Origin: Synergistales bacterium
GTDB lineage: Bacteria; Synergistota; Synergistia; Synergistales; Synergistaceae
Assembly: GCA_026002695.1 (NCBI GenBank)
Contig: BOCB01000001.1
Coordinates: 1-64,000, forward strand
Direction of reading: 5' to 3'
DNA: 64,000 bases
Positions 8,559-16,780 of the stretch are shown in pieces; position 1 is the first letter of the stretch; each line of letters opens with the position of its first letter. The notes beneath the pieces were generated by a model. It did not search any database. It saw only the letters and a list, made by a program, of their open reading frames with translations, and was not told the origin of the DNA. The translations under genes and the position numbers were made by a program.

Positions 8559-8586
8559 ATTCTACAACTTTTCAAAGAGTTGTCAA
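8559..8586 (-). promoter_or_regulatory. Promoter of the tRNA-Gln/tRNA-Glu transcript
   Basis: TTGACA (8581-8586) and TAGAAT (8559-8564) are separated by 16 bases on the minus strand, about 20 bases before tRNA-Gln. The same TAGAAT -10 hexamer is used by the tRNA cluster at 59.8 kb. Confidence 0.7.
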
Positions 8587-8589
8587 GGG

Positions 8590-8691
8590 GAATTTCTCGT
8601 TTGAGTTTCCCCATTTTTTCAACGAAGCCTTGTACCACAGGGGGCACGGGTTCGTCTTACTAAAAAATGGGGAAACTCAAAGAATTTCTCG
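8590..8691. mobile_element. MITE-like element with 20-bp perfect terminal inverted repeats and 10-bp direct repeats
   Basis: A perfect 20-bp inverted repeat lies at 8600-8619 (TTTGAGTTTCCCCATTTTTT) and 8662-8681, enclosing 42 bases. Immediately outside both ends is the direct repeat GAATTTCTCG (8590-8599 and 8682-8691). Terminal inverted repeats abutted exactly by a direct repeat are the signature of a transposed element with target-site duplication. At 82 bp with no reading frame it must be non-autonomous. It lies 3 bases upstream of the tRNA promoter -35 box. The hairpin could alternatively act as a terminator for minus-strand traffic, but that does not explain the flanking duplication. Confidence 0.65.
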
Positions 8692-8728
8692 GGTGTGTCG
8701 TTAACGTAAGTGTACTCGGGCTTTTCAT

Positions 8729-8992
8729 TCACACCACCCTCTTCACCCCGTGCTTCTCCAGCCATATTTTCGCGCGCTCGCGGTTGTCGCCTTGGATTAC
8801 GATTTTCGCGTCCTCTATGTGCGAGCCGCAGCCGAGGCCCTGACGCATGGCCTTGGCCATCAGCTCCATTGATTTTTGCCCTATCTCCGGTTTAAGCGTT
8901 ATCGTCGTAACGGTCCTGCCGCCGCGGCCCGCCCTCTCCATGTGCAGAGCGGCCTGTGTTACGCCCCGTATGAATGACAAATCCTCCGGCAT
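8729..8992 (-). CDS. SUI1/YciH family translation factor
   Basis: An 87-residue protein with the SUI1 (eIF1-like) fold: GRGGRTVTTI, GLGCGSHIEDAKIVIQGDNRE and a C-terminal helix. Bacterial YciH proteins bind the small ribosomal subunit and influence start-site fidelity, probably under stress. Its ATG is 8 bases after the stop of the efflux adaptor gene, so it is likely the last gene of the efflux operon transcript. Such a location may simply reflect readthrough. Confidence 0.87.
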   Translation of the reverse strand: MPEDLSFIRGVTQAALHMERAGRGGRTVTTITLKPEIGQKSMELMAKAMRQGLGCGSHIEDAKIVIQGDNRERAKIWLEKHGVKRVV

Positions 8993-9000
8993 GGCGCGCG

Positions 9001-10158
9001 TTACCTCACTTCCACCCTGTCGCCGTCGCTCAAATGAGCCGCGCCGAAGGTTATCACGCTGTCGCCGGATTTCAGTCCTTCTGTTATTTGCGCGAGGCCG
9101 TTCTGCGTTATGCCGGCCTTCACGTCGCGCCTGCGCGCCGTTCCGCCCTCGTCCACGAAGACGCGGTAGCCGTCCTGCGCGCTGTTAAGCGCGCCCTCGG
9201 GTATGGCTATCGAGCCGTGATACTCGCGCTCGACGATGGACGCCTGGCCGAACATTCCGGGGCGCAGCCTGCCGCCCGTTATCTCGTTGTCGAGCTCTAT
9301 CTCGACGGCGCTCGTGCGCGTGGCGGGATCGACGTACTGATCTATCCTCGTCACTTTGCCCTTGAACTCCTCATTCGATATGGCGTCGAACTTCAAAAAT
9401 ACGTCCATGCCCGGCTTCACGGCGAAAATTTTGTTCTCAGGTATGCGCAGCGACGCCTTCAGCCTGCGAAGGTCGGCTATGTCGGATATTGGGGAAGTCG
9501 GCGAGATCATAGCGCCGGAGGTGAGCGAGTAGTCGCTCAGCACGGTGCCGTCGATGGGCGAGTACATTATGTAATCCTGCTTCGTCGAGCGCACCCTGCC
9601 GAACTCCGAAGCCGCCTGCCGCTCCTTGGCGAGCGCGGCGTTGTAGTTCGCCCGCGCCGATATGTAGGCGGTCTCGGTGGTGTCATACTGCTGCTGAGTG
9701 CTGAAACCCTCCCGCACAAGCCTCTTGTAGCGGTCGAGGTTCGTCTTGGCGTTCATCATTTCGGCCCTCGATCGTTCCGAGTCCGCCTTCGCCGACGCAA
9801 TCTGCGCCTCCGTGGAGCTTATCAGCGCGTCCTGCTGGGTGTGTTCGAGCGTGGCTATCAGCTGCCCCGCCTTCACCTTATCGCCCTGCCTCACGTGCAT
9901 ACGCTCCAGCCTGCCCGTAACGCGCGGCAGTATCTGCACTCTCTTCACGGCCTCTATGGACATGTTCTGCGTTATGCTGCTTCGGATTGTCCTGTCGTCC
10001 CGTACTGTCTCGGTTTTGACATACGAGACGGCGTCCGCCGGCGACGCGTCCGCTCTCTTCGCGTCAGATTTTTTACTGTTGTACGTAACTATGCCCACGG
10101 CGGCGACGACCACTATCACCGCCGCTATTATTATCTTTCTGCTGAAAATTTTTCTCAT
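9001..10158 (-). CDS. RND efflux periplasmic adaptor (membrane fusion protein)
   Basis: A 385-residue HlyD/AcrA-type adaptor linking the inner-membrane RND pump to the TolC channel. Residues 9-24 form an uncleaved N-terminal membrane anchor. VTGRLERMHVRQGDKVKAGQ is the first half of the lipoyl domain, followed by an alpha-helical hairpin (about 110-200), the second lipoyl half (YSPIDGTVLSD) and beta-barrel segments. The ATG overlaps the TolC gene stop as ATGA. Third gene of the RND-TolC-adaptor operon. Confidence 0.93.
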   Translation of the reverse strand: MRKIFSRKIIIAAVIVVVAAVGIVTYNSKKSDAKRADASPADAVSYVKTETVRDDRTIRSSITQNMSIEAVKRVQILPRVTGRLERMHVRQGDKVKAGQLIATLEHTQQDALISSTEAQIASAKADSERSRAEMMNAKTNLDRYKRLVREGFSTQQQYDTTETAYISARANYNAALAKERQAASEFGRVRSTKQDYIMYSPIDGTVLSDYSLTSGAMISPTSPISDIADLRRLKASLRIPENKIFAVKPGMDVFLKFDAISNEEFKGKVTRIDQYVDPATRTSAVEIELDNEITGGRLRPGMFGQASIVEREYHGSIAIPEGALNSAQDGYRVFVDEGGTARRRDVKAGITQNGLAQITEGLKSGDSVITFGAAHLSDGDRVEVR

Positions 10159-11495
10159 CTAAAGTCCCTCTCCCCTGCCCATTTTATTATGTCTCCCTCC
10201 GTAACCTTGAGGGCGACGACGGCGAGCGTGTGATTATAAAGCGCCCGCAGGTGCTCCAATCTGCTGGCCGTGAGCGAGGACTGCGCGTTCAGGAGGTCTA
10301 ACTGAGGCGTCACGCCCTCCTGAAATCCTATCTCGGCAAGCCGCAGCGTCTCCTCGGCGAGTTCGAGCGCCCGATTCGTCGAGCCTATATTCTCACGCGT
10401 CGTCTCTAACTCTATCCACGCCGTTTCAATCTCGGATTTTATATCGAGGTCCTTCTGCGCGATGTTTATCCTGTCCTGAGCCTCGACGGCTTGCGCCCTG
10501 AGGACGCCCGCCCGAGCCGCGTTGCGGTCGAGTATCGGGACGGTTATCGACAGCTCCGCGCGCCATGTGTCATCGCCGCCGTCCGTCCTGTTATAAGGGT
10601 TCAAATGCCCGGCGGAAGCCCCGAGCGCCACTTTCGGGCGGGCGGCGCTGCGCTCCACCTCTATCTGATCCTTCTGGTACTCGTATTGAGCCGCCAAACG
10701 CGCCCTGTCCGCCCTGCCGCTCATCGCCGACGACAATGAACCGTCATAAGAGCCGTTTATATCTATCGCGGCAAGCTCTCCCTTAACCGCTATGCGCTCC
10801 TCCGGCGGCAGAGCCATGTAATTCATCAGCGATATTATCGCCGTGCTCAGAGTTCCCTCCGCCGACGTGAGAAGCGCTCTGTTGGCGGCGAGCTGCTGTT
10901 GAGCGCGTATTACCTCTAACCTGTTGGACAGGCCGAGCTCGCTCATCTTCGTCACCTCGCGGAGGTGAGCCTCCGACGTAAGCGCCGCCGATCGCTCAGT
11001 CTCGACGACGTCCTCGCGCAGCAGGACATTGTAAAACCGCGCGAAGAGCTCGCCGACGGCTCTGTTCTCAGCGTCTATGAGCGACAAATCGGCTATCGAC
11101 TTCACTTGAACGGCCTGCCTTTGAAGCGCGGAGTTCCTCCCCCCCGAGTACAGCGTCTGGGAGAGCGTCGCTCGCGCCACCCTGTTATCATAGCGCCCCG
11201 ATCCGTCCGAGGTCTGATCCTCGCGCTGATTGTCGATATAAGCGTTCAGCCCGATCTCCGGCTGCCGCGCTCCGTCAGCTTGCAGCTTGAAGGCATACGC
11301 CTTCCTCGCCTCCTCGCGCAGCGAGAGAAGGGACAGGTTGTCGCGCAGCGTAAGCTCTATCGCCTCTTTTATATCCATAGACGCCGCCTGCGCCGCCCGC
11401 GCGGACATTAAAACGAACATGAATATCAGAAAGATTGCAGGGGCGACCGCCTCGGTCGCCCGCCTACGGATAAACCGCCCGTTCGTTTTTTTCAT
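10155..11495 (-). CDS. TolC-family outer membrane efflux channel
   Basis: A 446-residue outer membrane factor. The start is the ATG at 11495, which has AGGAGG upstream and overlaps the RND stop as ATGA. A longer frame upstream is only the RND gene read in another frame. The signal peptide has an unusually long arginine-rich n-region (RFIRRRATEA) before the hydrophobic core and ARAAQA cleavage site; that extension is encoded by a REP-like hairpin at 11441-11461. The rest shows two repeated OEP halves with long coiled helices (for example SLREEARKAYAFKLQADGAR). It forms the exit duct of the tripartite pump. Confidence 0.92.
   Translation of the reverse strand: MKKTNGRFIRRRATEAVAPAIFLIFMFVLMSARAAQAASMDIKEAIELTLRDNLSLLSLREEARKAYAFKLQADGARQPEIGLNAYIDNQREDQTSDGSGRYDNRVARATLSQTLYSGGRNSALQRQAVQVKSIADLSLIDAENRAVGELFARFYNVLLREDVVETERSAALTSEAHLREVTKMSELGLSNRLEVIRAQQQLAANRALLTSAEGTLSTAIISLMNYMALPPEERIAVKGELAAIDINGSYDGSLSSAMSGRADRARLAAQYEYQKDQIEVERSAARPKVALGASAGHLNPYNRTDGGDDTWRAELSITVPILDRNAARAGVLRAQAVEAQDRINIAQKDLDIKSEIETAWIELETTRENIGSTNRALELAEETLRLAEIGFQEGVTPQLDLLNAQSSLTASRLEHLRALYNHTLAVVALKVTEGDIIKWAGERDFR
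11441..11461. repeat. REP-like hairpin inside the tolC signal-peptide region
   Basis: GGGCGACC and GGTCGCCC form a perfect 8-bp stem with a 5-base loop. Similar hairpins starting GGGCGACCGA are found at 24780-24801 and 42134-42154, outside genes. Here it is translated as part of the signal peptide n-region. Confidence 0.65.
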
Positions 11496-14400
11496 TGCCT
11501 TGCCTCCTCCGCCGCGCCGCTCATGCTCGGAACCGGCTTGCCGCTCGCGCCGCCCGGATGAGCCGGCGTCTCCCTGTTGGATTTTGATTTCAGCCTGAGA
11601 TACGCCCTGAGCTTGCGAACCCGTTTCATCACGCTGTCCTTTATGTCGTCGAATACGAGATAAAGCACCGGTATCACAAATAACGTCAGCAGCGTCGAGG
11701 TAAAAAGCCCGCCGATAACCGCCACGGACATCGGCTGGCGCACCTCTCCGCCCTCGCTCAGCGCGAGAGCCACCGGCAGGTTGCCTATCAGCGTCGAGAG
11801 CGTGGTCATCAGTATCGCGCGCAAGCGCAGCGGACACGCCGCCCTTACGGCTTCTGTCTTGCTCATGCCTCGCTCGCGCAGCTGATTGATGAAGTCAACG
11901 ATCAGTATCGCGTTGTTCACGACCACGCCGACGAGCAAAATTATTCCCATGAAGCTCATTACGCTGAGGCGAAGTCCCATAATCCAGAGGAATCCGAACG
12001 AGCCCGCCGTCATCAGCGGCAGCGCGAACATGACCGTGAACGGATGCAGGAACGACTCGAACTGTATGGCCATTACTATGTACACGAGCAGCACGGCGAA
12101 TACCAAGGCTATGCTCATATAATGGAAGCTCTCCTTCATATTCTCGGAGTCGCCGGACGGGGACATGCTGTACGTCCCGTCGGCGGGCGCGTACTTGCGG
12201 AACATTTCCTCCATTATGGCTATGCCCTCGCTCGGCGAAATACCCTCGGTGTTCGCGCCTATTTGTATGGAGCGCTGCCTGTTGTAGCGCTTTATGACGT
12301 TAGGGGCGTTCGCTATGTAGCTCTTGACGAGTCCGTCGGCGCGTATTACCTGCCCGCCCTCCGTCCGCACGAGCGTGTTCAGAACCTTGCTCGGATCGTC
12401 GCGGAGGTTCTTCTCGGCGCGTATCTTTATGTCATACCTGTAACCGCCTTCGTTGAACGAGCCGCTGTTCGAGCCGGCGAACCACGTGTTCAGCTCGTCG
12501 GAAAGGTCCCGTATATTCACTCCGAGGTCGTCGGCGAGGGCGCGGTTGAGCGCTAAATTTATGCGGGGCTTGTTCATCTGGAGGTCTGTGGTTATGTCGA
12601 CCAAGCCGCGCGGATTCTTGCCCAGCTCCTCCTTTATCATGTCGCCTATCTCGGCGAGGGACTCGCTCGTAGGGCCGTTTATGACGAGCGTTATGTCCTG
12701 CCCGCCCCAGCTCCCCATCTTTATGTCGGCGTCGCGGAACGCGGCCAGCTTCTCGCGTATCTGCCTCATTATCGCGCTTGAGGACTTGCGCTTGCTCCTG
12801 TCCGTCAGGTTCACGTTGATAGTGCCCTTGTAGACCTCCTCGCCCGATCCGCTGCCCGCCACGCCGTAGGTGTACGTAACCTGCGGATCCTGCCGGATAA
12901 CGTCTATCATTTCGTTCATCACGCGCTCCGTGACCTCGAGCGACGAGTCGGCGGGAAGCTCGAACTGCACTCGCAAACGTCCCTGGTCCTCATTGGGGAA
13001 GAACTCCGAGCCGAGCAGCGAGGCAAACCAAATTCCGACGGCGAAGAGAGACAGCGCCACGCAGACTATGGTCTTGCGGTGAGCGAGCGCGCCGTTTAAT
13101 CCTCTGCGATACGCGCTTTCGAGCGCGGCGAACGGCGCGGTGAGCGCCCTCTGAACGGGCCCGTCCTTATTCTTGCCGAGTATGCGCGAGCAGAGAAACG
13201 GCGTCAGCGTGACCGACAGCAACAGCGATATGCTTATCGTGGTTGCCACCGTAACGCCGAACGCGCTGAAGAACCTCCCCATCAGGCCCCCCATGAACGC
13301 CACCGGGATGAAAACCGCGAGCGTCGTGGCCGCTCCCGCTATGACCGCGAAGGCGACCTCGGACGTTCCCTCCTTCGACGCCAAGTACGGCCCCTTGCCC
13401 ATCGCGCTGTGGCGCGATATATTCTCCATGACGACGCTCGTGGCGTCCACGACCATTCCGACGGCGAGGGACAGCCCCATCATCGACATGTTATTTACGG
13501 TTATGCCCATCCAGTAGAGCAGGGACATGGTTCCCAGCAGACAGACCGGTATGGTTATGACGGCGACTAACGTCGCCCGCAGCGTCCGCAGGAACAGGAA
13601 CATTATCGCCGAGGTCAGGCATATCGACAGAACGATGTCCCAGAACACGCCGTTCATCGATCGCATGATGAATTCCGACGAGTCCTGAACGACAATCAGC
13701 TTCGTGCCGAGCGGAGCGGTTCTGTTGAGCTCCTCGACGCGCGAGCGCACGCCTCTCGCCAGGGCCACCTCGTTCGCGCCCTTCTGTTTGCGCACCTGTA
13801 TTATTATCGTAGGCTTGCCGTTGTACAGCGACTCGCTGCGCTTGTCCTCGAAGTCGTCCTCTATCCTCGCCGCGTCGCGCAGCCGAATCACGGCTCCGTT
13901 CCTGTACGCCACGGGCACGTAGGCAAGCTCCGCCACTGTGCGGTACTCGCCCTCGAGCCTTATGCCGTACTCCCTCGCTTCCGTTTCGATACGCCCGGCC
14001 GGCAACTCGACGTGCCGCGTGTAAATAGCGTTCTTTATGTCCTTCGTCGTAAGGCCGTAAGCCTCCAAGCTGTCAGTGTTGAGCCAGACGCGTATCTCCC
14101 TGTCGCGGAAGCCCGCGAGCTGAACGCCGCCGACGCCCTTCACGGTCTGAAGGCGCTCTGTTACGACGTTGTCCACGTAGCGGGCGACGGCCTTCATGTC
14201 GGTGCGCCCGTCGTTCTCGACGGCTATATTCAGCACGGGGAAGTTGGACGGGTCGAACTTGTCAACCTGCGGATCGTCGCAGTCGTCGGGCAGCAGACCC
14301 GTTGCCATGCTGACCTTGCCGCGCACGTCGGCGGCGGCGAAGTCGATGTTCCTGTCAAGCTCAAACTCGACGACTATCACCGACCGCCCCTCGTAGCTCG

Positions 14401-14647
14401 ACGACGATATGCTCTTTATGCCCTCTATGGTGTTTATGCGAGCCTCCAATATGTCGGTAACGTCGTTGTCGATAATCGCGGGGCTCGCTCCCTCCATCGT
14501 CGTGCGGACGACTACGATCGGGAACTCCACGTTTGGCATCCGTTCGACGCCCATGTTCATGTAGGAATACGCGCCGAACACGACGAGCGCGATTGTGAGG
14601 ATGAGCACTGTAACAGCGCGGCGCAGTGATACGTCAGTTATAGTCAT
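11492..14647 (-). CDS. RND multidrug efflux pump, inner-membrane subunit
   Basis: A 1051-residue proton-driven pump of the HAE family with 12 expected membrane helices and two periplasmic loops. MTITDVSLRRAVTVLILTIA is the N-terminal helix; LRTLRATLVAVITIPVCLLG and MGGLMGRFFSAFGVTVATT are membrane motifs. In the fourth helix GMVVDATSVVMENI has one Asp (401) where AcrB has the pair Asp407-Asp408; the second is Ala. The partner Lys of AcrB helix 10 corresponds to Asn in VVNNAILIVDF. Single-Asp relatives occur in this family, so activity is still likely. First gene of the operon; the ribosome site AAGGAAG is distant (about 12 bases). Confidence 0.94.
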   Translation of the reverse strand: MTITDVSLRRAVTVLILTIALVVFGAYSYMNMGVERMPNVEFPIVVVRTTMEGASPAIIDNDVTDILEARINTIEGIKSISSSSYEGRSVIVVEFELDRNIDFAAADVRGKVSMATGLLPDDCDDPQVDKFDPSNFPVLNIAVENDGRTDMKAVARYVDNVVTERLQTVKGVGGVQLAGFRDREIRVWLNTDSLEAYGLTTKDIKNAIYTRHVELPAGRIETEAREYGIRLEGEYRTVAELAYVPVAYRNGAVIRLRDAARIEDDFEDKRSESLYNGKPTIIIQVRKQKGANEVALARGVRSRVEELNRTAPLGTKLIVVQDSSEFIMRSMNGVFWDIVLSICLTSAIMFLFLRTLRATLVAVITIPVCLLGTMSLLYWMGITVNNMSMMGLSLAVGMVVDATSVVMENISRHSAMGKGPYLASKEGTSEVAFAVIAGAATTLAVFIPVAFMGGLMGRFFSAFGVTVATTISISLLLSVTLTPFLCSRILGKNKDGPVQRALTAPFAALESAYRRGLNGALAHRKTIVCVALSLFAVGIWFASLLGSEFFPNEDQGRLRVQFELPADSSLEVTERVMNEMIDVIRQDPQVTYTYGVAGSGSGEEVYKGTINVNLTDRSKRKSSSAIMRQIREKLAAFRDADIKMGSWGGQDITLVINGPTSESLAEIGDMIKEELGKNPRGLVDITTDLQMNKPRINLALNRALADDLGVNIRDLSDELNTWFAGSNSGSFNEGGYRYDIKIRAEKNLRDDPSKVLNTLVRTEGGQVIRADGLVKSYIANAPNVIKRYNRQRSIQIGANTEGISPSEGIAIMEEMFRKYAPADGTYSMSPSGDSENMKESFHYMSIALVFAVLLVYIVMAIQFESFLHPFTVMFALPLMTAGSFGFLWIMGLRLSVMSFMGIILLVGVVVNNAILIVDFINQLRERGMSKTEAVRAACPLRLRAILMTTLSTLIGNLPVALALSEGGEVRQPMSVAVIGGLFTSTLLTLFVIPVLYLVFDDIKDSVMKRVRKLRAYLRLKSKSNRETPAHPGGASGKPVPSMSGAAEEARQ

Positions 14648-14879
14648 TCTATATCGATACTTCCTTTGCTGAAATCATATCGCCCGCGATGCCGAACGGC
14701 ATCAGACAACAGCGAAATATAACTCCAATGATAAATACACACGATATTCTACTGTATAGAACCTCTTCTTCCTATTGTATAAATTAACAATAAGTATTAT
14801 AAAATAAAAAACGGTCTGCCGTTAATTTCAATAAATGGTCTATAATTTAATATACGATGTTAAATTACAGGAGATATTT
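14648..14879. other. Divergent intergenic region between the RND operon and the DUF4143 ATPase gene
   Basis: AT-rich noncoding region that must carry promoters in both directions. Facing right, TATAAT is at 14841-14846 without a good -35 box. Near the RND start the dyad GATGCCGAACGGCATC (14688-14703) is a 7-bp inverted repeat that could be a regulator site for the efflux operon. No coding capacity was recognised. Confidence 0.45.
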
Positions 14880-16100
14880 ATGATGTATATCGAACGGCAT
14901 ATATTATTTGTTTTGGAACGCCTGAAACGCTCGTTTCCGGTTGTGCTTGTCACGGGGGCAAGACAGGTCGGGAAAACGACACTGCTGCGAGAAAACGGCT
15001 ACGGGCAAAGCTATTACACGTTAGACGATTATGTCTTGCTTGATTCCGTCAAGCAAGACGCTATGGGCTTTACGGCGAATGTAAGTACGCCGGTAATTCT
15101 GGACGAAATCCAGTACGCGCCGGAGTTGTTCAGAGCCATAAAACTGCGAGTTGACCGCGACGGCGTTCAAGGAGCTTTCTTATTGACGGGCTCACAGCAG
15201 TTTGAGATGATGCGGGGTGTGAGCGAAAGTTTGGCCGGACGAATCGGAATACTTACGCTATCCGGGTTATCATCCCGTGAAATTAACGGCTCAAAATTTA
15301 CACTGCCGTTTTTGACGACAGACGAATACCTCAAAGAACGACAGCCAAGCGTTTTGCCTTTGAGCTCGTCTGAATTGTGGCGGCGCGTTCATCGCGGCAG
15401 TATGCCCAAACTCTATGCCGATACCGCGATTAACACGCAAGACTATTACAGCGCGTATGTAAAAACCTATATTGAGCGTGACGTGCGGACGCTGACACAA
15501 GTCGGCGACGAGCTGACATTTACGCAGTTCCTGACAGCGTGCGCGGCGCGGACGGGCGCGCTGCTGAATCTATCCGATATTTCCCGTGACGTGAACGTAA
15601 GTGTGCCTACAGCTAAACGCTGGCTGTCCATTCTGACTACATCCGGCATTGTTTGTCTGCTCCGCCCGTTTTCGCGGAACATTACGAGCCGGACGGTAAA
15701 AACACCGAAGTTGTATTTTATGGATACCGGGCTCGCCGCGTATTTATGCAAGTGGTTTACGCCTGAGACGCTCGAAGCAGGCGCGATGGGCGGCGCGTTC
15801 TTTGAAACCTACGTCATCAGCGAAATAATCAAGAGCTATCAAAACTCCGGACAAGAACCGCCGTTGTATTTTTACCGCGATACTGACGGGCACGAAGTGG
15901 ATTTGATTATTCACCGGGACGGCGCAATCTATCCCATTGAAATAAAAAAGACCGCAAGCCCCGGCGCGAAAGATTTCAAGCGGTTCGATACGCTCCGCAG
16001 ACTATCCGGGCTCGAAGTTTCGCCGGGCGGCGTGGTTTGTATGTACGACTCCCCCCTGCCGCTCAACGGCGGAAATATTATACCGGTTAGCTATATATAG
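14880..16100 (+). CDS. AAA-family ATPase with C-terminal DUF4143 nuclease-like domain
   Basis: A 406-residue protein. The AAA_14 domain carries Walker A TGARQVGKTT near residue 28 and Walker B PVILDEIQ near residue 77, with sensor region FLLTGSQQF. The C-terminal DUF4143 part ends with HEVDLIIHRDGAIYPIEIKK, a D-ExK motif of the PD-(D/E)XK fold. Members are common accessory genes of unknown biological role. The ATG at 14880 lies 6 bases after AGGAG (14869-14873), so the shorter form is chosen over an upstream frame extension. The 3' end overlaps an antitoxin-like gene on the other strand. Confidence 0.9.
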   Translation: MMYIERHILFVLERLKRSFPVVLVTGARQVGKTTLLRENGYGQSYYTLDDYVLLDSVKQDAMGFTANVSTPVILDEIQYAPELFRAIKLRVDRDGVQGAFLLTGSQQFEMMRGVSESLAGRIGILTLSGLSSREINGSKFTLPFLTTDEYLKERQPSVLPLSSSELWRRVHRGSMPKLYADTAINTQDYYSAYVKTYIERDVRTLTQVGDELTFTQFLTACAARTGALLNLSDISRDVNVSVPTAKRWLSILTTSGIVCLLRPFSRNITSRTVKTPKLYFMDTGLAAYLCKWFTPETLEAGAMGGAFFETYVISEIIKSYQNSGQEPPLYFYRDTDGHEVDLIIHRDGAIYPIEIKKTASPGAKDFKRFDTLRRLSGLEVSPGGVVCMYDSPLPLNGGNIIPVSYI

Positions 16101-16436
16101 CCATTGCTGTTGTCTCCATTTTCTCACGAAATGTTTTTCAACAGCCGCCCGCGCCCAAGCTCCTTCCTCAAGCGGAATCAGCTCCGGTTTAGCGTATTTA
16201 CGGAGCATACCCGCCGCCCGAACGGAGGGAAATTTTACTTGCTCCGACTTGTCGTCTCGAATTGATTCAGGCGATTCGTCGCACGAAAGTTCAAAAGGAA
16301 TCGAACGCTTACGCACAACTGTTTTTACGAACACATTAAACGCCGCCGTCATCGTAAGCCCCAACTCATCGCATATATTGCTGAATTTAAGTTTTACATC
16401 ATCGTCCACACGAATATTGATATTAGTCTGCGCCAT
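16002..16436 (-). CDS. RelB/DinJ-family antitoxin with abnormal C-terminal extension
   Basis: Residues 1-60 form a ribbon-helix-helix antitoxin (INIRVDDDVKLKFSNICDEL, GLTMTAAFNVFVKTVV), followed by the usual tail AAGMLRKYAKPELIPLEEG and AAVEKH. RelB/DinJ proteins normally stop near there, at about 90-105 residues. Here the frame continues about 40 residues to 144 and overlaps the ATPase gene on the opposite strand, suggesting the original stop and the toxin gene were lost when the region was rearranged. No toxin follows. It may be an orphan or decaying antitoxin. Confidence 0.75.
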   Translation of the reverse strand: MAQTNINIRVDDDVKLKFSNICDELGLTMTAAFNVFVKTVVRKRSIPFELSCDESPESIRDDKSEQVKFPSVRAAGMLRKYAKPELIPLEEGAWARAAVEKHFVRKWRQQQWLYIANRYNISAVERQGGVVHTNHAARRNFEPG

Positions 16437-16466
16437 AACGACATCCCCCTTAAATATTGTGATGAT

Positions 16467-16643
16467 TTATGCGCGCATTGTCAAGATAGGTTTTGAAATC
16501 TCTTCACGAAGGTAACTGCTCATACAAATCCCCTTTTACGTAAAGAGGTGCAGGGGCGCGCCAAGTTTTACTGAATACATTGGCGTCCACGAAAGTCGGC
16601 ATCAATCCTCTCCCAAAACATGAGCGGCTGCTTCTTCTAAAGT
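16467..16643 (-). pseudogene. Decayed toxin-antitoxin remnants (PIN-toxin N-terminus and antitoxin tail)
   Basis: A 32-codon frame at 16504-16602 begins MPTFVDANVF, which resembles the first beta strand and catalytic Asp of PIN-domain toxins, then loses similarity and stops. Its ATG overlaps, as TGATG, the stop of an upstream frame ending LEEAAAHVLGED, which looks like the C-terminus of an antitoxin. A second short frame (MSSYLREEISKPI, 16467-16523) follows. Together this looks like the graveyard of a VapBC-type pair upstream of the RelB-like gene. All calls rest on short segments. Confidence 0.35.
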
Positions 16644-16706
16644 TTATATTTAACTTGTCATTGTTCACGTACCACCTAATTACTTTGAATTATTATAGCA
16701 TACGAC

Positions 16707-16748
16707 ACCCACCCGCAAAGGCCGGCTTGCGAGCCTTTGCGGGTGGGT
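16707..16748 (-). terminator. Strong hairpin downstream of the repeat lipoprotein gene
   Basis: A perfect 16-bp stem (ACCCACCCGCAAAGGC with its complement at 16733-16748) encloses a 10-base loop. It lies 33 bases past the stop of the lipoprotein gene. There is no good T run on the minus strand, so it may stabilise the 3' end or be a dispersed hairpin. Confidence 0.55.
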
Positions 16749-16780
16749 TGGTTAGTCTGCCCGGTTATTTATTTCTGCTG

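Noticed and set aside
8974..10233. A 419-codon plus-strand reading frame opposite the efflux adaptor and tolC genes
   Set aside because: It mirrors the codon pattern of well supported minus-strand genes, has low-complexity Arg/Ala/His content and no family motif or ribosome site.
10155..11837. A longer tolC start extending 114 codons into the RND gene
   Set aside because: The extra part is the RND sequence in another frame; ATG 11495 has AGGAGG and begins a signal peptide.
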